Source of the DNA: Variovorax sp. OV700
GTDB taxonomy: Bacteria > Pseudomonadota > Gammaproteobacteria > Burkholderiales > Burkholderiaceae_C
Assembly: GCF_900099805.1 (NCBI RefSeq)
Contig: NZ_FNDR01000008.1
Coordinates: 248,001-312,000, forward strand
Length of the DNA stretch: 64,000 nt
Reading direction: 5' to 3'
The first letter of the stretch is position 1. Every line of letters begins with the position of its first letter. The notes beneath the pieces were generated by a model that ran no database searches, had not been told where the DNA came from, and saw nothing but the letters and a program-made list of their open reading frames with translations. Below are positions 57,862-64,000 of the stretch, one piece after another. A program made the translations under genes and the position numbers.

Positions 57862-58899
57862 TCAGCGCACTTCCTTGAGATACCGATCAGAGAACGCCCG
57901 TTGCGCCTCGGCCATGCGCGCGTAGTCGACGCTCTTGGCACGCGCGTATTCGCTGGCCGGCAGGAACTGCGCCTCGATATCCTTCGGCATCGCACGAGCG
58001 CGCACCGGTCGCAGGTAAGCCTTGGCCCAGATCGCCTGGCCTTCGTCGGACAGCACGAAGTCGAGCACCTTCTTGCCTTCGGCCGCATGCGGCGCCTTGG
58101 CGACGAGGCTCATCACGTAGGGCACGGCCAGCGTGCCTTCGCTCGGAATAACGAAGGCGACGTTGGCCTTGTCCTTGTATTTGGCGCGGTAGGCGTTGAA
58201 GTCGTAGTCGAGCAGGATCGCGATTTCGCCCGACAGCACGCGCGCGTAGGAGGTCTGCTTGGGCACGATCGGCTCGTTCTTCTGCAGCACCTTGAAGTAG
58301 TCGATGGCCGGGCCGAAGTTGTCGAGCGTGCCGCCGCGCGCTTCGTTCACCGCCACCGCACCCACGTAGCCGACAAAGGCCGAGGCTGGATCGAGATAGC
58401 CGATGAGGCCCTTGTACTCGGGCTTGAGGAGGTCGGCCCACGACTTCGGGACCGGCTTGCCCTTGAGCGCATCGACGTTGACCATGAAGCCGAGCGTGCC
58501 GGAGTGGATGGTGAACCAGTTGCCGGCCGGGTCCTTCAGGCCGTCGGGAATGTCTTTCCACGCGGCCGGCTTGTAGGGCTCGACCACGCCTTCTTTCTGC
58601 GCCTGCACCGCGAAGGTCACGCCCAGATAGGTGACGTCGGCCACGGGGCTGCCTTTTTCGGCCACGAGTTGCGCGAGCGACTGGCCCGAGTTCTTGTTGT
58701 CGGCCGGCACGGTGATGCCGGTCTTGGCCTTGATGGCCTTGAGCTGCGTGCCCCAGTCGGCCCACTCGGTGGGGCAGTTGTAGCAGATGGCGGTCTGGGC
58801 CATGGCGGTGCCGCCGGCGGCGAGTGTGGTGGCGAGCAGCGCGAGGCGGGCCATGCGGGAAAAGCGGAAGGACCGGAAGGACCGGAAGGACAACATCAT
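57862..58899 (-). CDS. ABC transporter substrate-binding protein (ferric/phosphonate/polyamine type)
   Basis: The product has 345 residues. The n-region of the signal peptide is short-tandem (SFRSFRSFRFSR), then ALLATTLAAGGTAMAQ with cleavage after MAQ. The mature start AICYNCPTEWADWGTQLKAI and later EGTLAVPYVMSL fit the type 2 binding fold of iron, 2-aminoethylphosphonate or polyamine receptors. AAGGAG with seven bases of spacing supports ATG 58899. With a phosphodiesterase in the operon, an organophosphate ligand is likely (inference). Confidence 0.87.
   Translation of the reverse strand: MMLSFRSFRSFRFSRMARLALLATTLAAGGTAMAQTAICYNCPTEWADWGTQLKAIKAKTGITVPADNKNSGQSLAQLVAEKGSPVADVTYLGVTFAVQAQKEGVVEPYKPAAWKDIPDGLKDPAGNWFTIHSGTLGFMVNVDALKGKPVPKSWADLLKPEYKGLIGYLDPASAFVGYVGAVAVNEARGGTLDNFGPAIDYFKVLQKNEPIVPKQTSYARVLSGEIAILLDYDFNAYRAKYKDKANVAFVIPSEGTLAVPYVMSLVAKAPHAAEGKKVLDFVLSDEGQAIWAKAYLRPVRARAMPKDIEAQFLPASEYARAKSVDYARMAEAQRAFSDRYLKEVR
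58865..58891. repeat. Nine-base tandem repeat in the signal peptide coding region
   Basis: Three near-copies of GACCGGAAG (the first as AAGCGGAAG) lie head to tail, giving the FRSFRSFRFS stretch of the substrate-binding protein. The period keeps the reading frame, so copy number could vary without a frameshift. Confidence 0.6.
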
Positions 58900-58940
58900 G
58901 GAAGAGCTCCTTGGTTGGATGTGGCGGAGAACGAAAGAGA

Positions 58941-59939
58941 TCAAATTGCGGCGGTCGCGCACGACTCGCCATCACGAAAGAAACAGGGCAGCAACAGGCT
59001 TGCTTCGGCCTGCAGCGCGGCACCGCCGGCCATCGCCTGAACCAGCAGCTCGACGCTGCGGCGGCCGATTTCGCTGTTGGGTTGTGCGATAGTGGTGAGC
59101 GCCGGCGTCAGGTCTTCGCCGAGCGCAATGCCGTCGAAGCCGACCACGCTGAGATCGCCCGGTACGTCGAGGCGGCTCAGGTGCGCGGCCCGGATGCTGC
59201 GAATGGCGAGCAGGTCGTTCGAGCAGACCAGCGCGGTCGGCCGGGCCTTGGCTTGCAGCAGCTGCGCGAGCATATCGACTGCGCTTTCGACAAACGGCAC
59301 TTCGATGAGCGCCGGCGCATCGAGCCCTGCGTCGGCCATGCCTTTCTGATAGCCGCGATAGCGTTGCTGCGCGCGGTCGGATGCCGCGAGCGTGCCGCTG
59401 ACCATCGCGATGCGCCGATGGCCGAGCAGCACCAGCCGCGCCACGGCATCTGCCACGGCCGCCTCGCCATCGACGGTCACGCACGGATGATCGGCATGCC
59501 GGTTGTAGGCCAGCACATAGGGCGTGCCGGTATTGCGCAGCCGAGCGAGCGCGGCCGAAGTGGAGGGGTTGGACACCACGAGGATCAACCCGTCGACATT
59601 GCCGGCGAGCAGCAGGTGGACCGCGCGTTCTTCTTCGTCGAGTTGGTAGCCTGTAGTGATGGGAATGATCGCGTAGCCGCCGGCAATGGCTGCGCCCGCA
59701 ATGCCCTGCAGGCACTCTGCGAAGGTTGGGTTCAGCAGCGTCGGAAGCACCACGCCCAATGCGCGGCTGCGCTGTGTGCGCAAGGTGCGCGCGCTGGCGT
59801 TGGGCACATAGTGGAGCTCGCGCGCTGCGCGTTCCACCAACTCACGTGTGGCTGGCGTGACCTTGTCGGGGAAGTTGAACGCCCGCGACACGGTGGCCAC
59901 GGAAACCCCGGCCTTGGCTGCGACGGATTGAATGCTCAT
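58941..59939 (-). CDS. LacI-family transcriptional regulator
   Basis: The product has 332 residues. The helix-turn-helix is SVAAKAGVSVATVSRAFN, followed by the hinge ASARTLRTQRS and a type I periplasmic-binding ligand domain (VDGLILVVSNPS; VGFDGIALGED). It is the first gene of the ABC transporter unit, 41 bases before the receptor gene, and a palindrome sits directly upstream. It probably represses its own operon until ligand is present. Confidence 0.92.
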   Translation of the reverse strand: MSIQSVAAKAGVSVATVSRAFNFPDKVTPATRELVERAARELHYVPNASARTLRTQRSRALGVVLPTLLNPTFAECLQGIAGAAIAGGYAIIPITTGYQLDEEERAVHLLLAGNVDGLILVVSNPSTSAALARLRNTGTPYVLAYNRHADHPCVTVDGEAAVADAVARLVLLGHRRIAMVSGTLAASDRAQQRYRGYQKGMADAGLDAPALIEVPFVESAVDMLAQLLQAKARPTALVCSNDLLAIRSIRAAHLSRLDVPGDLSVVGFDGIALGEDLTPALTTIAQPNSEIGRRSVELLVQAMAGGAALQAEASLLLPCFFRDGESCATAAI

Positions 59940-59950
59940 CGTGCGGTGCT

Positions 59951-59966
59951 ATGTAAACGATTACAT
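59951..59966. promoter_or_regulatory. LacI-type operator upstream of lacI
   Basis: ATGTAA-N4-TTACAT with a central CG is a 16-base palindrome 11 bases upstream of the lacI ATG. LacI-family operators are typically symmetric with a central CG. It would block the operon's own promoter. Palindrome seen; binding inferred. Confidence 0.72.
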
Positions 59967-60037
59967 TGCACCGCGGCAGTATGACCCCGCTATGACAGGC
60001 CATGAAAGCCGGGAAAAACCCTGGCGTCTTTGTCTTA

Positions 60038-60073
60038 CTCCCTCTCCCTCTGGGAGAGGGCGGGGGTGAGGGC
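60038..60073. repeat. Half of the REP-like element, copy E
   Basis: This resembles the left arm of copy D, including the hairpin CCCTCTCCC-TCT-GGGAGAGGG (60040-60060, nine perfect pairs). No right arm follows, so it is a solo half element. It lies between the LacI gene and lspA, both on the minus strand, and could act as a terminator for the lspA transcript. Confidence 0.8.
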
Positions 60074-60112
60074 CGACGGCCTTAACGCCTCAACCAGCCC
60101 GCACCGGGCGCG

Positions 60113-60625
60113 CTACTTCCCCCGCCGAACCCGCCGGATCTCGTCCAGGATCAGGCAGATTGCGCCCAGCGTGATCGCACTGTCCGCCGCATTGAACGCC
60201 GGGAAGTACCAGTTGCCAGCGTGGAAGCTCAGGAAATCCACGACGTAGCCGTGCATCATCCGGTCGATCACGTTGCCGATGGCACCGCCCAGGATGCAGG
60301 CCATCGAGAACGAGAACAGCTTCTGCCCCGCGTGCGACTTCAGCATCCACACGATGAACACCGCAGCCGCCACGCCAATGGCCGTGAAAAACCAGCGCTG
60401 CCATCCCGAGTGGTCGGCCAGGAACGAGAACGCGGCGCCCGTGTTGTGGGCGCGAACCACGTTGAAGAAGCTCGTCACGTAGGTTGCGTCCCCGAGCTTG
60501 TAGTAGCCCAGGATCAGCGTCTTGGTGAACTGGTCGATGATCAGGATGATCGCCGCCAGCCCAAGCCAGGGCCAGATGCTGCCGCTGCGGGAACGCGATG
60601 CCGACATGGTGCGTGCGGCCGCCAT
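60113..60625 (-). CDS. lspA: Prolipoprotein signal peptidase LspA
   Basis: The product has 170 residues and four helices. The catalytic aspartates lie in [18 protein letters not shown] and [11 protein letters not shown], and [11 protein letters not shown] is the conserved third box. It cleaves lipoprotein signal peptides. ATG 60625 overlaps the ileS stop by one base (TGATG). The pairing with ileS is the standard bacterial order. Confidence 0.95.
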   Translation of the reverse strand: MAAARTMSASRSRSGSIWPWLGLAAIILIIDQFTKTLILGYYKLGDATYVTSFFNVVRAHNTGAAFSFLADHSGWQRWFFTAIGVAAAVFIVWMLKSHAGQKLFSFSMACILGGAIGNVIDRMMHGYVVDFLSFHAGNWYFPAFNAADSAITLGAICLILDEIRRVRRGK

Positions 60626-63564
60626 CAGGCAAAGCTCCGCGATTCGCCGGCGCCGAACAGGTTGCTCGTGCAACGGCCGCAGATCGTCGGATGCGCGGGG
60701 TCGTGGCCCACGTCGTCGCGGTAGTGCCAGCAGCGATCGCACTTCTCTTGCGCGCTTTTCGTTGCCTGCACAAACAGCTGGCCTGGAGGATGGTCCGGCG
60801 CCTCGCCCACCTTTGTCTTCTCGATCTTGACCAGGCCCAGTTTGGCGATCTCGCCGCTGGCTTGTGCGCCGTTCGCGTCGACGGCCTGGGCCGACGACGT
60901 GATCAGCACGAACTTGAGATCGGTGCCGAGGGATGTCAGGTCGTCGAGGTATTGGCTGTCCGCATAGACCACGACTTCAGCTTGCAACGATGAGCCCAGG
61001 CCTCCATCCTGGCGGAGCAGTTCGAGCTTCTTGTTGACCTCGTCGCGCAAGGAGCGGATGCGCTCCCATTTCGCGAGCAGCGCTTCGTCAGGCGCCGCGA
61101 ACTCGCTGTACGTCTGCGCGAAGATCGACTCGCCCGGTTTGGCCGTGCTCACGAACTTCCATGCCTCTTCGGCCGTGAAGCTCAGGAACGGCGCCATCCA
61201 GCGCAGCATGGCTTGCGAGATGTGCCAGAGCGCCGTCTGCGCGCTGCGGCGGGCGAGCGAGCCCGGCGCCGTGGTGTAGAGCCGGTCCTTCAGGATGTCG
61301 AGGTAGAAGCCGCCCAGGTCTTCCGAGCAGTAGATCTGCAGCTTGGCCACCACCGGATGGAACTCGTACACCTTGTAGTGCGCCAGGATCTCGGCCTGGA
61401 ACTGCGCGGCGCGCGCAAGCGCATAGCGGTCGATCTCGAGCAGCTGGTCGAGTGGCACCGCGTCCTTCGCGATGTCGAAGTCGCTGGTGTTGGCCAGCAG
61501 GAAGCGCAGCGTGTTGCGGATGCGGCGATACGAGTCGACCACACGCGCCAGGATCTTGTCGTCGCCCGCGATGTCGCCCGAGTAGTCGCTTGCGGCCACC
61601 CAGAGGCGGATGATCTCAGCGCCCAGCTTGCTGCTGATTTCCTGCGGGTCGATGCCGTTCTTGAGCGACTTGCTCATCTTGATGCCCTTGGCATCCACCG
61701 TGAAGCCGTGCGTGAGCAGGCCCCGGTACGGCGCGCGGTCTTCCAGCGCACAGGCGATCAAAAGCGACGAGTGGAACCAGCCGCGATGCTGGTCATGGCC
61801 CTCCAGATACAGGTCGGCTTCAGGCCCCGTCTCGTGATGCACGTTGGGGTGTGTGCCGCGCAGCACGTGATGGAACGTCGAACCCGAGTCGAACCACACC
61901 TCGAGGATGTCGGTGCTCTTGGTGTAGTGCGGCGCGTCTTCGGTGCCCAGGATTTCTTCGGTCGTGACGCGGCTCCAGGCCTCGATGCCGCCCTTCTCGA
62001 CGATGTCCGCGGCCTGGTCGAGGATTTCCATCGTGCGCGGATGCAGCTCGCCCGAGTCCTTGTGCAGGAAGAACGGGATCGGCACGCCCCAGCTGCGCTG
62101 GCGGCTGATGCACCAGTCGGGCCGGTTGGCAATCATGTCGTGCAGCCGCGCCTTGCCGTTCTCCGGATAGAAGCTCGTCTGCTCGATGGCTTCGAGCGCG
62201 GTCTGGCGCAGCGACTTGGGCGCCTTGTCCTTGGTGAACACGCCTTCGCCTTCGTCCATGCGGACGAACCACTGCGCCGCGGCGCGGTAGATCACCGGCG
62301 TCTTGTGGCGCCAGCAGTGTGGGTAGCTGTGCGTGATGGTCTCGGTGGTGAGCAGACGGTTGGCATCGCGCAGTGCCGAGATGATGACCGGCACCGCCTT
62401 CCAGATGTTCTGCCCGCCGAAGAGCGGAAAGTCGGGCGCGTAGCTGCCGTTGCCCTGCACGGGGTTCAGGATGTCGTCGTAGGACACGCCATGCGCGATG
62501 CAGGAGTTGAAGTCGTCCACGCCGTAGGCGGGCGAGGAGTGGACCAGGCCCGTGCCGTCGGTGGCAGTGGCGTAGTCGGCCAGGTACACCGGCGACAGGC
62601 GCTTGAAGCCAGCGTCAACGTCGTACAGCGGATGCTCGAACTCCAGGCCGCCGAGCTTCTCGCCCTTGACCGTGGCCAGCACCTTGCCGTCGAGCGCATA
62701 GCGCGTCATGCACATTTCGACCAGCGAGTTGGCGAGGATCAAGAGGCCGCGCTCGGTGTCGACCAGCGAGTATTCGATCTCCGGGTTCAGGTTGATCGCC
62801 TGGTTGGCCGGGATGGTCCACGCGGTGGTGGTCCAGATCACGGCAAAGATGTCGCCGAGGATCGTGTGGTCGGTCTCGAAGGCCTTGAGCACCTTATCGC
62901 GCTCGTGCGCCTTGAAGGCCACGTCGAGGGTCTGGCTCTTCTTGTCGGCGTATTCGATTTCGAACTCGGCCAGCGACGAGCCGCAGTCGAAGCACCAGTA
63001 CACCGGCTTCAGGCCGCGGTACACAAAGCCGCGCTCGATCACGCGCTTGAAGGCCCGCAGCTCGCCGGCTTCGTTCGCAAAATCCATCGTCTTGTACGGA
63101 TGGTCCCATTCGCCGAGCACGCCCAGGCGCTGGAAGTCGAGCAACTGCTGCGCGATCTGCTCCGTGGCGTAGGCGCGGCTCTTGGCCTGCATCTCGTCGC
63201 GGCTCAGGTTGCGGCCGTATTGCTTTTCGATGGCGTTCTCGATCGGCAGGCCGTGGCAGTCCCAGCCCGGCACGTAAAGCGCGTCGTAGCCCTCGAGCTG
63301 GCGCGCCTTGGTGATCATGTCCTTCAGGATCTTGTTCACCGCGTGACCCATGTGGATCTGCCCATTGGCGTACGGCGGGCCGTCGTGAAGGATGAACTTG
63401 GGCGCGCCGTGGCGGGCGTCGCGAAGGCGGTGGTAGCGGCCTTCGTCGTTCCATTCCTTCACCCAGCCCGGTTCGCGCTTGGGCAGGTCGCCGCGCATCG
63501 GGAAGGGGGTGTCGGGCAGGTTCAGCGTGGAACGGTAGTCGGTGGGGGAAGCGGCGTCAGACAT
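60625..63564 (-). CDS. ileS: Isoleucyl-tRNA synthetase
   Basis: The product has 979 residues, class I. The HIGH box is HMGH (in [12 protein letters not shown]), the KMSKS box is [11 protein letters not shown] at about residue 630, and the C-terminal zinc site has KCDRCWHYR and [10 protein letters not shown]. It charges tRNA-Ile. The order ribF-ileS-lspA on one strand is conserved in proteobacteria. Confidence 0.97.
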   Translation of the reverse strand: MSDAASPTDYRSTLNLPDTPFPMRGDLPKREPGWVKEWNDEGRYHRLRDARHGAPKFILHDGPPYANGQIHMGHAVNKILKDMITKARQLEGYDALYVPGWDCHGLPIENAIEKQYGRNLSRDEMQAKSRAYATEQIAQQLLDFQRLGVLGEWDHPYKTMDFANEAGELRAFKRVIERGFVYRGLKPVYWCFDCGSSLAEFEIEYADKKSQTLDVAFKAHERDKVLKAFETDHTILGDIFAVIWTTTAWTIPANQAINLNPEIEYSLVDTERGLLILANSLVEMCMTRYALDGKVLATVKGEKLGGLEFEHPLYDVDAGFKRLSPVYLADYATATDGTGLVHSSPAYGVDDFNSCIAHGVSYDDILNPVQGNGSYAPDFPLFGGQNIWKAVPVIISALRDANRLLTTETITHSYPHCWRHKTPVIYRAAAQWFVRMDEGEGVFTKDKAPKSLRQTALEAIEQTSFYPENGKARLHDMIANRPDWCISRQRSWGVPIPFFLHKDSGELHPRTMEILDQAADIVEKGGIEAWSRVTTEEILGTEDAPHYTKSTDILEVWFDSGSTFHHVLRGTHPNVHHETGPEADLYLEGHDQHRGWFHSSLLIACALEDRAPYRGLLTHGFTVDAKGIKMSKSLKNGIDPQEISSKLGAEIIRLWVAASDYSGDIAGDDKILARVVDSYRRIRNTLRFLLANTSDFDIAKDAVPLDQLLEIDRYALARAAQFQAEILAHYKVYEFHPVVAKLQIYCSEDLGGFYLDILKDRLYTTAPGSLARRSAQTALWHISQAMLRWMAPFLSFTAEEAWKFVSTAKPGESIFAQTYSEFAAPDEALLAKWERIRSLRDEVNKKLELLRQDGGLGSSLQAEVVVYADSQYLDDLTSLGTDLKFVLITSSAQAVDANGAQASGEIAKLGLVKIEKTKVGEAPDHPPGQLFVQATKSAQEKCDRCWHYRDDVGHDPAHPTICGRCTSNLFGAGESRSFA

Positions 63565-63584
63565 GTTGGGGTGCGAAACAGAGG

Positions 63585-63663
63585 GGCTTCGACAGGCTCA
63601 GCCCGAACTGCATTGAGCGGTCGGTGCGGAAGAAAAGCCGTTCGCCCTGAGCTTGTCGAAGGG
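63585..63663. repeat. Inverted repeat between ribF and ileS
   Basis: GGCTTCGACAGGCTCAGCCC-type left arm (63585-63609) pairs with GTTCGCCCTGAGCTTGTCGA-type right arm (63640-63663) with two or three mismatches, around about 30 bases. The CTTCGACAAGCTCAG motif is a very widespread proteobacterial intergenic repeat. It fills most of the 121-base gap between ribF and ileS. Confidence 0.88.
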
Positions 63664-63685
63664 CGGCAGCACGGTGCGTGCAGGG

Positions 63686-64000
63686 CTAAATTCGGTCGCG
63701 CGTCGTCTGGCGATGGGTTTCGGCGTGGGTCGATGCAAAGAACGCGCGCGCGTCGCGCCCATCCTTCGCGATGCCCGCAGTAAGGGCCTCGAGGCTGGTG
63801 TAGCGCAATTCGTCGTGCAGTTTGTGCAGGAGTTCCACGCGGGCGATTTTACCGTAGGCCCCTTCGGCTCCCAGATGCGAGGGCCACTCCAGGCAATGCG
63901 TCTCCAGCAATACCCGACCCGCGTTGACGTCGTTGGCGTCCAGCGAGGGGCGCACGCCGAGGTTGGCCACGCCGGGCAGCGGCTGGTCGGCCAGGCCGTG
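63686..64000 (-). CDS. ribF: Riboflavin kinase/FAD synthetase RibF, C-terminal part
   Basis: The last 104 residues of the riboflavin kinase domain are visible, running off the window's right end (5' end missing). PGVANLGVRPSLDANDV, then LLETHCLEWPSHL and GKIARVELLHKLHDELRYTS match the kinase C-terminus. RibF makes FMN and FAD. It precedes ileS, as usual. Confidence 0.93.
   Translation of the reverse strand, partial: HGLADQPLPGVANLGVRPSLDANDVNAGRVLLETHCLEWPSHLGAEGAYGKIARVELLHKLHDELRYTSLEALTAGIAKDGRDARAFFASTHAETHRQTTRDRI

Overview
This 64-kb window looks like chromosomal DNA of a betaproteobacterium of the Comamonadaceae, most probably Variovorax. The evidence is the high G+C content, the dense runs of overlapping genes, the complete aerobic phenylacetyl-CoA (paa) cluster under a TetR-type PaaR, a Bug/TctAB tricarboxylate-type transporter, the ribF-ileS-lspA order, and intergenic hairpin repeats of the kind common in Burkholderiales. 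The genus is inferred from gene style, not from a marker gene. I see no tRNA, rRNA, CRISPR array, prophage or insertion sequence.

Layout. 0-6 kb is housekeeping: the end of a DUF1003 membrane protein, recJ with an rpfE-like partner, lolC-lolD, and a clpP paralogue away from clpX. 6-16 kb is a putative D-amino-acid/N-acyl-D-amino-acid or peptide catabolic unit. A ridA gene is divergent from a five-component peptide-type ABC transporter (SBP, two permeases, two ATPases), a PLP D-amino-acid dehydratase/aldolase-like enzyme, an RpiR/SIS regulator and a D-aminoacylase-type amidohydrolase. A 7-bp-armed palindrome, TCTGAAA-N5-TTTCAGA, lies between ridA and the transporter. 16-18 kb holds a flavin reductase, a CPBP protease and an ICMT-like methyltransferase. 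18-33.4 kb is the phenylacetate region: paaG-I-K-A-B-C-D-E, then a Liv-type ABC transporter (SBP, LivH, a fused LivM-LivG, LivF), then paaZ, all on the minus strand. paaY and paaR lie on the plus strand across a PaaR-like operator.

33.4-38 kb carries MoxR-DUF58-VWA, an S1C serine protease and TatD. 38.5-42 kb has a basic secreted protein, a DNA-deoxyinosine glycosylase-like enzyme, a spermidine-synthase-like protein and a GspE/PilB ATPase; the last three are translationally coupled. 42-50 kb is a TctB-TctA pair, LysR, a Bug (TctC) receptor, a gamma-glutamyltransferase, a DMT exporter and an atypical SDR. 50-52 kb has a second DMT transporter, a quinone oxidoreductase and a stand-alone receiver protein. 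52-60 kb is a LacI-controlled ABC transporter operon ending in a GpdQ-like phosphodiesterase and a Na+/phosphate symporter family protein, which suggests phosphodiester scavenging. The window ends with lspA, ileS and the 3' end of ribF.

The strongest cross-window pattern is a family of REP/BIME-like elements (paired inverted hairpins) set precisely between cistrons of the peptide operon (one copy) and the paa operon (three copies), with a single half near lspA. A different, longer inverted repeat of about 260 bp splits the LacI-controlled ABC operon between its receptor and permease genes. The metabolic assignments follow known families; the substrates of the transporters are inference.
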